From Perognathus longimembris pacificus (taxonomy: Eukaryota; Chordata; Mammalia; Rodentia; Heteromyidae), in assembly GCF_023159225.1 (NCBI RefSeq), contig NC_063181.1:23896073-23960072 (forward strand): a stretch of DNA of 64,000 bases, written 5' to 3'. A program made the position numbers and the translations under genes. Position 1 is the stretch's first letter; each line of letters begins with the position of its first letter. A model generated the notes under the pieces. It was not told the DNA's origin. It was given only the letters and a program-made list of their open reading frames with translations, and did not search any database. This document shows, one piece after another, positions 33,505-43,145 of this stretch.

Positions 33505-35001
33505 TAGTGAACTGCTGTGACTGCAGTGAGTAGGAGAAACTACATAAAAATTGTGATTGCCCTGAAAACACTAAAGGAAGGAGTAGGAGAAACACTTGGG
33601 CTCCTTGGCGCAGGACAGAACTTCCTTAACAAAGATCCAGAAAGGCTACAAATCAAAGAAAGGTTGGACAAATGGGACTGCATCAAACTGCAGAGCTTCT
33701 TCACAGCAAAGGACATAGCTCGCAAGATAAACAGAAAGCCCACAGACTGGGAGAAGATCTTTACTGGCCATTCAACGGACAAAGGCCTCATATCTAAAAT
33801 ATATGCAGAACTAAAAAAATTACCTTCCTCCAAAACAAAACCGCAAAGAACCAATAGCTCCCTCATCAAGTGGGCTAAAGACTTACAAAGAGACTTCTCT
33901 GATGAGGAAATGAGAATGGCCAAGAGACATATGAAAAAGTGCTCTACATCACTGGCCATAAAAGAAATGCAAATCAAAACAACATTGAGATTCCATCTCA
34001 CCCCAGTAAGAATGTCATATATCAAGAAAACTAACAATAACAATTGTTGGAGGGGATGTGGCCAAAAGGGAACCCTACTTCATTGTTGGTGGGAATGTAA
34101 ACTGGTTCAGCCACTCTGGCAAGCAGTATGGAGATTCCTCAGAAGGCTAAATATAGAACGCCCCTATGACCCAGCAGCCCTACTTTTGGGTATCTATCCA
34201 AAAGACCACAAACAAAATCAAAGTAAAGCCACCAGCACAACAATGTTCATCGCAGCACAATTTGTCATAACTAGAATCTGGAACCAACCCAGATGCCCCT
34301 CAGTAGAAGAATGGATCAGGAAAATGTGGTACATATATGCAATGGAATTTTATGCCTCTATCAGAAAGAATGACATAGCCCCATTTGTAAGGAAATGGAA
34401 GGACTTGGAAAAAATTATACTAAGTGAAGTGAGCCAGACCCAAAGAAACATGGACTCTATGGTCTCCCTTATTGGGAATTAGCACAGGTTTAGGTAAGTC
34501 ATAGCAGAGGATCACAAGAGCCCAATAGCTATACCCTTATGAACACATAAGATGATGCTAAGTGAAATGAACTACATGTTATGGAAACGATTGTTAGATC
34601 ACAGTTGTAACTACTTTCAATGTCCCATGTGTATCTGTAGCTTCTATTATTGATGATGTTCTTGTATCACCTTCCTGTGGTTTGTACCTACACTATGTCT
34701 CTAATCCTACCTGAGTATATTGGAAACCGTGTATACTGGTATTAGAACTAGGAAATTGAAAGGGAACACCAAAATTTGAGAGACACAGGGTAAAAAAAGA
34801 CAAACAACTACAAAAGCAATACTTGCAAAACTGTTTGGTGTAAGTGAACTGAACACCTCATGGGGGGAAAGGGATAGGGGGAGGAGGGAGAGGGGTATGA
34901 GGGACAAGGTAATAAAGAGTACAAGAAATGTATCCAATGCCTAATGTATGAAACTGTAACCTCTCTGTAAATCAGTTTGATAATAAAAATTTGAAAAAAA
35001 A
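33505..35001 (+). mobile_element. L1 retrotransposon, 5'-truncated, comparatively young
   Basis: Last third of ORF2, then a 3'UTR with a G-rich purine run (34,861-34,892), AAGAAATGTATCCAATGCC, GTAACCTCTCTGTAAATC and AATAAAAATTTGAAAAAAAA. The same 3' end stands alone at 16,795-16,996. About 1.5 kb of a roughly 6-7 kb element was inserted. Confidence 0.93.
33517..34482 (+). pseudogene. L1 ORF2 C-terminal fragment, frame still open (321 codons)
   Basis: The frame reads RLDKWDCIKLQSFFTAKD, KKCSTSLAIKEMQIKTTLRF and [19 protein letters not shown], then WNQPRCPSVEEWIRKMWYIY, and stops at 34,480-34,482. These are the thumb-distal and cysteine-rich C-terminal parts of L1 ORF2p. Endonuclease and reverse transcriptase catalytic regions are absent, so it cannot retrotranspose. 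The first methionine is an accident of truncation. No internal stop or frameshift, unlike the ORF2 at the left edge of the window. Confidence 0.92.
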
Positions 35002-35689
35002 TTGTGCTTGTTTTGACATATGGCTCTTTTATTGATATTATTGTCCTGTCATTGGAAATAGCAACAAGGTATCATCTATACCCATAATGTGCCATATAAT
35101 GACAATGTATTATGTTTTTATTAAAGTGATCAGTTCTTTTCCCCAGGGAGGATGCCATGTACACGCAGGGCACAGCCCCATGGCCCACCTGTGAAATGTA
35201 CAAATCCTGCTGTTAGTCACCCCTTTCTTTCTTACCTAACAAAATCTATCAATATATAAAGAAATGAGAGTAAAATTCCTGCTAGAAGAACTTCAAGTCT
35301 AGCCTACTAAAAAGAAATCAATGCCCAAGTGATGCTCTGGTGTCAATATCCATTTTCTTATGACATGTTTTCTAATGGCAAACACCAACAGCAAGATCCA
35401 GACCCTTAGTTTGGAAAGAGCTGTGTCTAATACATCAACATTATCAATAAGGCCTTATTTTTAGAACCTACAATAAATCCCTATCTTCCAAATGATAGCC
35501 CTACTGTTAGCCCAAATATTACCTACTGTATGAAATGTTCTCTCACACCCTAATATCACAGATATATGATGAACTAGTGCTGTGTTTTATTTCCATCTTT
35601 CTCTTCCTTTTTTGTCTCTCCATTCCTTCTTCCCTCTCTCTCTCTCTCCTTCCTTCCTTCCCCTTTTCCTTTCTTTCTTCCTTCTTTTT
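35002..35689. other. No gene seen; pyrimidine-rich at the end
   Basis: Unassigned DNA. 35,617-35,689 is a CT-rich stretch (TCCTTCCTTCC). Confidence 0.5.
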
Positions 35690-35870
35690 TTGTACTAGAA
35701 ATTGAATCCAGTGTTTTATACTTTACTAGACAAGAATTCTGCCTTTTTGTTTTTGATAGGGACTCACTAACATTACCTGGACTGGTCTTAAACTCAAACT
35801 TGAAATCCTCATGTTTCTGCTTCTACAGTAGCTGGATTACAGGTATATACCACCATACCAAGCTCCCCTC
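35690..35870 (-). mobile_element. Diverged ID-like/B1-like SINE remnant
   Basis: GTACTAGAAATTGAATCCAG, then GGACTGGTCTTAAACTCAAA and GTAGCTGGATTACAGGTATA are inverted ID-like and B1-like pieces. Confidence 0.55.
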
Positions 35871-36250
35871 CTTTTTTACTTCTATCATTGCAGCAATAGC
35901 CATTATCTCATTCTGGGGATATTATTTATCTCTCTTCACTTATGAGCTGTAAGTTTTACCCCCAAAGTGCCATGCCATGTTTATTTATTAGTGCCTAGTA
36001 CTCAAAACACTGCTTAGAATGCAATAGTTGTTAACAGATAATTGTTGATAAATGGGAACAAGATTTTATAAGTTCTGGTCACTCTGAATTAAAGCCTGAG
36101 GTAAACATACTAACACTGTGGACAGGAATATTGTTGAGCACTTGTACAATTTGTTTTGCAGGATGGAATTTTTATTAAAATGAAAATGAGCTAGCATGAA
36201 ATTTGGATCGGATTTGATATGAGGTAGGGAAAGAGTCAACTATTTTAATG
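35871..36250. other. No gene seen; probable ancient repeat at 35,945-36,058
   Basis: TTAGTGCCTAGTACTCAAAA and GTTAACAGATAATTGTTGAT resemble the 3' wording of MIR/L2-class repeats (gcctggcacatagtaggcgc). Family uncertain. Confidence 0.4.
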
Positions 36251-36267
36251 GGGAACATAAATTTTGT

Positions 36268-36483
36268 TTGTTTATTTGTTTGTTTGTTTTTTACCAGTCC
36301 TGGGCCTTGGACTCAGGGCCTGAGCACTGTCCCTGGCTTCTTTTTGCTCAAGGCTAGCACTCTGTCACTTGAGCCACAGCACCACTTCTGCCTTTTTCTG
36401 TATATGTGGTGCTGGGGAATTGAACCCAGGGCTTCATGTATAGGAGGCAAGCACTCTTGCCACTAGGCCATATCCCCAGCCCT
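36268..36483 (-). mobile_element. IDL-Geo dimeric SINE with 16-bp target-site duplication
   Basis: Inverted full dimer from a (TTTG)n tail to CATATCCCCAGCCC. The 16-bp repeat GGAACATAAATTTTGT occurs at 36,252-36,267 and 36,484-36,499. Recent insertion. Confidence 0.96.
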
Positions 36484-36499
36484 GGAACATAAATTTTGT

Positions 36500-37607
36500 A
36501 AGAATGAGGCATTTGATAAGTGTTATTTTCCATTGGAAAATAACCAGGAAGTCTTAGCACTAGTAGGGTCAATAGAAAGGTCTTACATACTGAGTTTAGG
36601 GAGGAAATAGTTCCTGGCCAAAATATTTTCCTGTTCCTTTGTGGTGATATATATAAATATTCCCCTGAAGGGGCTACAAGGACAATTCTGGTATTTCTTG
36701 TAAGCTCAACAGTATGAGCACTGAAATCTTGATTAAGTTGGGCTCCTTTTAACCTTGGGCTGGAAGAAGTGCCCTTGTTCTCTGGGAAGCCTTCCCTCGT
36801 CATTCTATGTAGTGTAAGTCCTCCCTGTTTTTCCATTTCACCTGTTTGACATCCTATAATTATACTTCAAGTTGCTTCTGTAGTTATTGCTTTCCCTAAG
36901 CCCTTTTCCCCTGACTGGTGTTTATTTTTTCTTTATAACAGCATTTGAAGGAATGCTCAATTTATCTCTGTCCTGGCTCCCTGCTATTTCAGCAGCTGGA
37001 GATTAGGAGCTGAGAGAGGACAGACTGGAAATGTTGGGGGAGTCAAAAACAAGGGGAGACAGAAAAAAAAGGAATCTATATTCAGGAGCCAATTTTGGTG
37101 AGCTGCCACAAAACAGGAATAATTGAAGGCATAGATGCAGAATTCTGCAGGACAACTGGGAACTGAGGCTTTCTGAGCATGAAAATATACTGGGTTACTT
37201 ATTTCCAAATATTTTTGCCATTATATCTATCCTCTGCTAAAACCCCACAGTAATATATGTACATACAAAAAAGTTTATATTACCAGTCATATAATGAGTG
37301 ATCATTAAATCACAATGATGGTATTAAAGAGATCGGTAATAACCTAGATGACGACAGTACAAAGAACCAATAATGTATTCTGTGAACCAACAGTGTATTC
37401 TGTTTTGGAAAAATCATCCAAACAGGTTATTTAGTTATAAAACATATAGCAGAGCTCATACTTACCATCTTCTTAAGAATGCTTTGGTAGATACTTGAAC
37501 ATAAATTAAGAAGTGGCCTGTGTTAAAGAAGTGCTTTTAAATCTTAATTCCACTGAGTTCTAATGGCATATCCTCTAAGATGGCCTGTCTTGTTTGAAAG
37601 AGCAATT
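36500..37607. other. No gene seen; unassigned DNA
   Basis: 1.1 kb without a recognised repeat or coding exon. The minus frame of 160 codons at 36,354-36,836 crosses the SINE and is chance. Confidence 0.5.
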
Positions 37608-37609
37608 GT

Positions 37610-37660
<51 letters not shown>
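37608..37660. repeat. (GT)n microsatellite
   Basis: About 26 uninterrupted GT units. Confidence 0.98.
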
Positions 37661-37663
<3 letters not shown>

Positions 37664-38139
37664 AAGTGCTTGCAATGTATATATAGAGGACATTTATCTT
37701 ACGAGCTGCTCTTTTGTTACTTTATTATAACTGTCAGAATAGTGGAATCTCTTGTTGCAGTGGAAGTGACGGAATGCCACTTCCAAGTTTCGATTCAAGT
37801 TTCGATTGATTTCTATCTTGGGTGATAATAGGGGAGCTAACTCAAAGTTGACAGCTATCTTATGGAGACGTTCATGGCACAAGGAAGAATGGACTTCTAG
37901 ACAGAACCAAAAACCTCAGTCCAACAATCCTTAAGAAACAAATCCTGCCAGCAAGAAACCATGTGAGTGGCCCAGGAAGTAGATCTCCATGTTCACTTAT
38001 CTCTCAGGGAAAACCACAGCCCCAGCTTGATTACATCTTCCTGAGAGATCTTGATCCACAGGCATCCAGTGGGCTGGGATGAGACCCCTAAGCAACAGAA
38101 ATTGAGGTGACAGATACCAGTTGTTTAAAGGTGCTTATG
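37661..38139. other. No gene seen; small duplication at 37,785-37,808
   Basis: AAGTTTCGATTC is followed at once by AAGTTTCGATTG. Otherwise unassigned. Confidence 0.45.
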
Positions 38140-38240
38140 GAAACGAGGCTGTGGCTCAAATTGAAGTGGTAGAATACTAGCTTTAAGCACAAAAGCTCAG
38201 GAATAGTGCCCAGGTCCTGAGCTCAAGCCTCAGGACCAGT
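38140..38240 (+). mobile_element. Geo monomer SINE fragment
   Basis: GAGGCTGTGGCTCAAATTGA, AAAGCTCAGGAATAGTGCCC and GAGCTCAAGCCTCAGGACC. The tail passes directly into the (AC)n run. Confidence 0.72.
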
Positions 38241-38273
38241 ACACACTCACACACACACACACACACACACACA
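38241..38273. repeat. (AC)n microsatellite at a Geo tail
   Basis: Begins where the Geo consensus would read GACTGGCACA, so it probably grew from the SINE 3' end. Confidence 0.95.
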
Positions 38274-38850
38274 TTAACTTACACAGCTAAGTTTTACTGC
38301 AATTTGTTACACAGCAAGAGATAACTAATACTAACATAAGAGATAATGAATATAGGCATTTTTATTCAAGAGAAATGGTTGAAATACCTTTTGAGACAAG
38401 TCTGCTTTGCTGGCTAGGTAAACACAGTACATGAAGGATGAGCTTTACAGCACAATGCCCAGGTAGAGATTCTAGTTCTACATTTCATGATTGGGAATAC
38501 AAGACAAATTACTTTCATTCTGATGCTTTAACTTATTTTTTTAATGCATAAAAGAACAGATATGGTAATCATACCTACTGTTCTAAAAGGGGTGCAAGGA
38601 AACTTCATCCCACTGTTATTATCAGGAGGAACTGTTGCCTAAAGACCAGAGTGGCCCCTGGATCTGGTTGTATAAAGAATATGTGGGTACAACTTGTCCA
38701 GACATTTTGGGAGCTTCTAAGCCACCTGTTTTGGAGAAGAGGCTTGTTCACTATGGCTCCAGTGGTAAAAGGAGGAGACTTTTTTTGATCCAGGTAGTGG
38801 GAGTCCAGAAGTACTATTTTTCATAGCTCCAAGCCACCTTTCAAGAAGGT
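38274..38850. other. No gene seen; unassigned DNA
   Basis: No repeat or coding exon recognised. Confidence 0.45.
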
Positions 38851-39051
38851 GGGCTGGGAATGTGGCTTAGAGGTAGAGTGCTTACCTAGCACACATGAAG
38901 CCCTGGCTCCCATTCCTCAGTACCATATAAACAGAAAAAGCTGGAAGTGGCACTGTGGCTCAAGTGGTAGAGTGCTAGCCTTGAGCAAAAAAGAAGCTCA
39001 GGGACAGTGCCCAGGCCCTGAGTTCAAGCCCCAGGACTGACAAAAAAAAAG
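38851..39051 (+). mobile_element. IDL-Geo dimeric SINE
   Basis: TGGGCTGGGAATGTGGCTTA through a diverged B box (GGCTCCCATTCC) to the Geo half and an A-run. More diverged in the left half than other copies. Confidence 0.9.
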
Positions 39052-39650
39052 GAGCTACTTAAAAATACTATTCCTTTGAGTATTCTGGGAAGGGTTCTTT
39101 GTTTTGGGAAAATAATTCAGGCAGGTTATTTAGTGATCAAATGTGTAATGGAACCATATTTGGACAGGGGATGTTTAGATAGGGTTTAAAGGAAAAATAT
39201 CTGTTTGAAAGAATGTCAGAGGTGGTATAGGTTGAAGGTAGTATTGCATAATACCTTCCTAGGTAAAAACATGCATCACATTTGCAAATGGTTGCTTCTT
39301 CCTGTGGTATTTTGACTCTTTCTGCTAAAGAATCATTGATGGGAAGTGAAGAGAGTGTTTGGTGACATTCTGGATGCCAGCAGACTGCTTTTTGGAAGAA
39401 GGTCCACATCACCGAACATGCTGTGCTTTTAGCATCTGAGTTTGGGGAAGACTGGGAGAAACTTTGGACAATGATAAGGAGCAGCTGGGGGATCTTTTTG
39501 AGCAAAGGAAAGCAGAGCAGGAGACCCTAAGCAGCAGAGACTACTGTTTCTGTGGCTACCCCATGAGTGTGGAAGTACTCATGTAGATATGGAAAGGGCT
39601 GGATTACCAGGGATTGTGATAGAAGTGATCCACAATCTGGAATGATCCAC
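39052..39650. other. No gene seen; unassigned DNA
   Basis: The 122-codon minus frame at 39,137-39,505 has no recognisable domain, no CpG island and no splice context. I leave it as chance. Confidence 0.45.
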
Positions 39651-39856
39651 AAACCCGGAGCTCACACCTGTAACTCTAGCTCCTTAGGAGACTGAGATCT
39701 GAGGACTGAGGTTTGAAGCAAGTCTAGTCAGGTAAGTTTGTGAGGTTTATTTATTTATTTTTATCTTGACTCACCAAAAATCCAGAAGTAGAGGTGTGGC
39801 TCAAATGGCTTACCAGCCTTATGGGGAAGAGCTAGTTAGTGAACAGCCCCAGTATC
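39651..39856 (+). mobile_element. B1-Geo composite SINE, diverged
   Basis: GGAGACTGAGATCTGAGGAC (B1-like) and TCCAGAAGTAGAGGTGTGGC (Geo) are recognisable. The 3' part is degraded before the CA repeat. Confidence 0.65.
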
Positions 39857-39898
39857 CAACACACACACACACACACACATGCACACACACACACACAC
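39857..39898. repeat. (CA)n microsatellite
   Basis: About 20 CA units with one TG interruption, directly after a degraded Geo half. Confidence 0.95.
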
Positions 39899-40344
39899 AG
39901 TGACACAATGATAGAAGGGATAACTGTATCAGGAGAATAATTTGTCAAGCCAAAGTGAGGCTTAGAGCAAAGCAAGGAAAGCCAGGCAAAAAAAGCACAC
40001 TGTGGTGCCTGGAAATGCTGAGAAGCTGCCTTCCTCCTTGGAAGCCCAGGCCTGGACTTTCTGAGGCCTAAGACGGGCCAGAACAGCTTCATGACAATTG
40101 CAAATTTAACAATCCAAGGTGGCTTCATCCCCACATCCTTGCTTCTTTTTTCCCCTAGCCTAGTGATAGAGGCAGAGCAGGACTGAATAACATTTGACAG
40201 AGAAGCTGTAGCTCAAGTTCAGCCTCCAGGAAGACTATAAATTAGGCTTGCAGATCTACCCTGAGTGACTTTCTTATTTTAAAATTGCAAACATTCAGTT
40301 ACTCCTTCCACCCTGCAAAAACCAGGCGAGCAACATTTCTTTCT
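39899..40344. other. No gene seen; unassigned DNA
   Basis: No repeat or coding exon recognised. Confidence 0.45.
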
Positions 40345-40725
40345 AGTTTAGAATTTTTCAAAGTGAGGTCTAGGACCAATGGGAGCAGCTCCTAAGAATT
40401 TGTTAGAAATCAGAAACGAACAAACAAAAAAGGCAGCTGGGTGAATGTGACTCATGTATATAATCCTAGCTACTCAGGAGACAGAGGTCTGGTCTGAGGA
40501 TCTCAGTTCAAAGCCAGCCTGGGCAGGAAAGTCCATAAGATGCTTATCTCCAATTAACCAGGCTCTGAGTTCCAACCCTATGACTGGCACAAAAATAATA
40601 AACAAACAAACAAATAAAACCAAGGCTCCTGTCCAGACCTTCTTAGTGAGAGACTTGAATTGTGGGACTCAGATATAAGTGCTCCAGGTGATTCTAACCA
40701 GCAGGCTGGGCAGCCATTGCTTTAG
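40345..40725 (+). mobile_element. hAT-type DNA transposon fragment split by a SINE
   Basis: TTTTTCAAAGTGAGGTCTAG and AGAATTTGTTAGAAATCAGA before the SINE, and GTGCTCCAGGTGATTCTAAC with CCATTGCTTTAG after it, match two ends of a small mammalian hAT element (MER5/MER20/MER3 class; exact family unsure). The insert occupies about 40,436-40,620. Confidence 0.6.
40436..40620 (+). mobile_element. B1-Geo SINE with internal deletion
   Basis: B1-like half intact (TATAATCCTAGCTACTCAGG, CAGCCTGGGCAGGAAAGTCC). The sequence then jumps from CTCCAATTAACCA to GGCTCTGAGTTCC, losing most of the Geo half but keeping its 3' end and an AAACAAACAAAC tail. Confidence 0.82.
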
Positions 40726-40846
40726 GTAAATGTAACTTTTCTTTAGGGTTATTAGTACCTAGATACCACTGCATCGCAAACCAGAACTTCAAATAAAACA
40801 AGTGTAAAAAAGTTTGTTTTTATATTATTATTACTATTATTTAAAC

Positions 40847-41084
40847 ATCGGTCCTAGGGCTTCTACTTGGAGCGTGGTGCTGTCCCTGAGCTTTTTTTTT
40901 TTTTTTTTTTTTTTTAATTTTCCTCTCAACACTAGCACTCCACCACTTGAACAGCTTTTCGGTGGTTAATTTGAGATAAGAGTTTCAGTCTTTCCTTCCT
41001 GGGGCTGGTTTTGAACTGCTATCCTCAGATCTCAGCCTCCTAAGTAGCTAAGGATTGCAGGCGTAAGCCACTGGCATCCGGCTT
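40847..41084 (-). mobile_element. B1-Geo composite SINE
   Basis: GGTCCTAGGGCTTCTACTTG starts the inverted Geo half. A T-run of 25 lies inside it at 40,891-40,915, an unusual internal expansion. The B1-like half ends GCCACTGGCATCCGGC. Confidence 0.82.
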
Positions 41085-41335
41085 CGAATTTTTTTTTTTT
41101 TAAAGTGTAATCATTACCTTCCTTGGTTAATCTCTGTAACCTCTTCATAAACCAAAGACCGCGTAATTAACACTCGGTTTCTTCGAGGGCAGGCCCACGG
41201 CACTTGCGGAAGAAATAGAATTCCACAAACGTTTGGGAGGGGCGCTGATGACAATTTTTCTGTGGTTCGTTAAGTTTTTTAAAGCTACTTCCGAGGGTAC
41301 ATTTGCCCGTCAGAGAATCCACTTGTTCCCGCAGG

Positions 41336-41370
41336 AGGGGGGAGGGGGTGGGGAGGAGCGCGGGGCGGGG
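41336..41370 (+). promoter_or_regulatory. G-quadruplex-prone run with overlapping GC box
   Basis: Five G-runs of four or more occur in succession (GGGGGGAGGGGGTGGGG, then GGGGCGGGG after an 8-base loop). The pattern meets the usual G4 motif, and GGGCGGGG is an Sp1-type site. It lies about 600 bp upstream of the start codon. Confidence 0.6.
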
Positions 41371-41678
41371 CGACTCGCAGCTCCGGAATCCCAGCCTTCC
41401 CGGAGTCGCGGCGCTGCCCCCTTCCCTACCCCCGACGTCCCCGCGGCACCCCGAGCCCCGCCGCCTACACCCGCCGGTCCGGGCCCCATCCACGCCACCA
41501 CCCCCTCCCCCCCACCTCCTGCACCCGACTTCTAGGCATTCCTGGGCTCCGTCCAGCCTCAGGGATTCCCCGGGCGGGCTCGGTGCGCACGGCCCGCCCC
41601 TTGGGCACCCTCCTCCCGGTCTCCGCCCCCGCCGGGGCGGCCGGGTGCCAGGGGAGGCCAGGGTGCCGCCGCTGGAAA

Positions 41679-41953
41679 ATGAACGGTGGCCGGAGGGTGG
41701 CCCGGAGCTGCAGGTAACGCGCGCCCCGACTTGCGGCCCGGGCGGACTCCGCACCCCCATCCCGGGCCCGCTTGGTGCTCGCCGCGCCCACCTACGAGCT
41801 GCGCCCCTGGGACTGTAGGGTGTCTGGGGAGCCGGGGTCGCAGGGGTGGAGGTGGGCGCAGTCTGCCGACCCCGGGGGCGGGGATGGGGCACTGACGGTC
41901 CCCGTTTGTCCTGCAGCGACCACGTTCCCGCGGTCGTTCCCCGGGCGCGGTGA
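41679..41953 (+). other. Candidate upstream ORF spanning the 5'UTR intron
   Basis: An ATG at 41,679-41,681 has A at -3. If the intron 41,714-41,916 is removed, the frame continues for 23 codons and stops with TGA at 41,951-41,953, 30 nt before the main start codon. Without splicing the frame differs. It could restrain translation of the main ORF. Rests on the predicted intron. Confidence 0.35.
41714..41916 (+). other. Candidate 5'UTR intron (203 bp)
   Basis: The donor is CAG/GTAACG at 41,713/41,714. The acceptor CCCCGTTTGTCCTGCAG, with a short pyrimidine tract, ends at 41,916. Spliced exons would place 67 nt of 5'UTR before the start codon in the second exon. Both sites look good by eye, but the interval is GC-rich and chance sites are common. 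Confidence 0.45.
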
Positions 41954-41983
41954 TCGGAGTCCGAGCGGTGGGCTCCGGGAGAG

Positions 41984-42335
41984 ATGGAGAAGTTTTTGCA
42001 GATCGCGCCTCACTCTCTGGCCATCGTCCTGGGCCCGGCCGAGGGCCCGGAGAGGGAAAGACCTCGGGCTGCCCAGCCCGTGGCCCCCGCGCAGCCCCGG
42101 CAGCTCGCCCGACACCACATCGGCTACGAGATCTTCGCCGATTTCAAAGCGGAGAACATGCAGCACTTCTGGAACAAGAAGGTGACGGCGGCGGTGGCCG
42201 AGACCTTCTTCCTGGGCTGGATCGACGAGCAGGTCCTGCTGATCCAGGGCAAGGAAGAGCACCTGGAGGCGCTGCGCGAGGGCTGGACGCGCCGGGCCCT
42301 GCGGCCCCCCTCGGGCTTCCACATCCGCTGCCTGG
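41984..42335 (+). CDS. STOX2: STOX2-like storkhead-box protein, 5' coding exon (117 codons plus 1 nt)
   Basis: This is the N-terminal exon of a Storkhead-box protein, a nuclear DNA-binding family with a winged-helix domain; STOX1 is linked to placental biology and pre-eclampsia. The product starts MEKFLQIAPHSLAIVLGP. A low-complexity P/R/A segment (residues about 20-40) follows, then HHIGYEIFADFKAENMQ, HFWNKKV, FFLGWIDEQVLLIQ and the signature RRALRPPSGFHIRCLG before the splice site. STOX1 has the same architecture, with its first exon ending at the same glycine. The window sequence differs from STOX1 as I remember it and better fits the long STOX2 form. The start codon has G at -3 and +4. 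The donor CTGG/GTGAGT splits the glycine codon after its first base. Read-through without splicing would stop at 42,341-42,343. The remaining exons, with the rest of the winged helix, are beyond the window. STOX1 is the alternative. Confidence 0.85.
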
Positions 42336-43145
42336 GTGAGTGAGCGCGGCCACCGCGCGCCGCCGCCCGTCCCCGGGCCGTCCCGGGCCGGCTGGCTCCC
42401 AGCCCGCGAGGGCGAGGGGTGGCCCACGACCCGCGCGCAGACCAGGCTCCCGGGGCGCTCCGCATCTGGCTCCACGCGGGCGCCCCGCCCGGGCCGCGGG
42501 AGGGGCGAGCGGGCTCCGGGAGCGCGGGAGTGGGGCGCTTCCTGGTACCTAGGAGAGGGCGCCGCGCCTTTCCCCACCCGCCCGGCCGGCCCGCGGAGGC
42601 TCCGGGAGGGCGACGCGCCCCAGCGGGGCGGTGCCGGGGGCTGGCCAGGTAGGCGGCGCGGCGGCGGCGGCGAGGGCGCGGGAGCTCGGCGGTGCGCCGC
42701 GGCGGCGGGTCCGAGGGGTCCCGGGGTCCGGGCATCCGGGGGCTCGGTCCTGGTCCTGGAGCGAGTCTCACCGTTTCTGCACCCGCCGGGGCCTCTGGAG
42801 TGCGCGCGATCTCTGCGGAGACCGAGAGGGCCGACGCAGGTAGCTGTGGCAGCCGACAGTTCAGGTGCGGACCCCCAACTTCCCGGGACGCCCTCTCCCA
42901 GGATGGCGCCCTCGGGGTCGGGATGCGTCGGTCGGGCCAGGTGTCGGCTGAAGATTTCCCCGCATCTGCCACTTTGTACCCCGAGCTGTGGATTTCGTAG
43001 GAAATGGCTTGTGCATGGAGTTTCAAAGTGGTTTCTCGTGGTGGAAGGAAAGGGGGGTGATCTGTTGTTAAAGAAAAAAGGAATTCGGAGGTTGGGAGCC
43101 CGAGAGGCGATTTTCGCTGCCGCACTCCCAGTGTTGCCATGACTT

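Larger units (their letters stand above)
41165..43145 (+). promoter_or_regulatory. STOX2: CpG island and promoter of the STOX2-like gene
   Basis: About 2 kb of very GC-rich, CpG-dense DNA is set in AT-rich surroundings and contains the start codon exon. GC boxes are visible at about 41,361-41,371 (CGGGGCGGGGC) and 41,874-41,884. I see no convincing TATA box, as is usual for CpG-island promoters with dispersed starts. The transcription start is probably between 41,340 and 41,680, but the sequence alone does not fix it. Many long frames on both strands here are products of GC richness. Confidence 0.85.

Noticed and set aside
33540..34043. Minus-strand frame of 167 codons
   Set aside because: Antisense shadow of the L1 ORF2 C-terminus.
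36354..36836. Minus-strand frame of 160 codons
   Set aside because: Crosses an IDL-Geo SINE; the C-terminal part is SINE translation.
41303..41818. Plus-strand open frame of 171 codons upstream of the STOX start
   Set aside because: Crosses the predicted 5'UTR and intron, low-complexity proline and arginine, no family resemblance.
41984..42335. Assignment to STOX1 instead of STOX2
   Set aside because: Architecture is shared, but residues such as FWNKKV and VLLIQGKEEHLEAL differ from STOX1 as I recall it. Kept as the alternative.
42124..43140. Minus-strand open frame of 338 codons
   Set aside because: Second antisense shadow in the same island, same reasons.
42336..43142. Plus-strand open frame of 268 codons after the STOX exon
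   Set aside because: Begins at the splice donor in the intron part of the island. Composition is that of GC-rich non-coding DNA.
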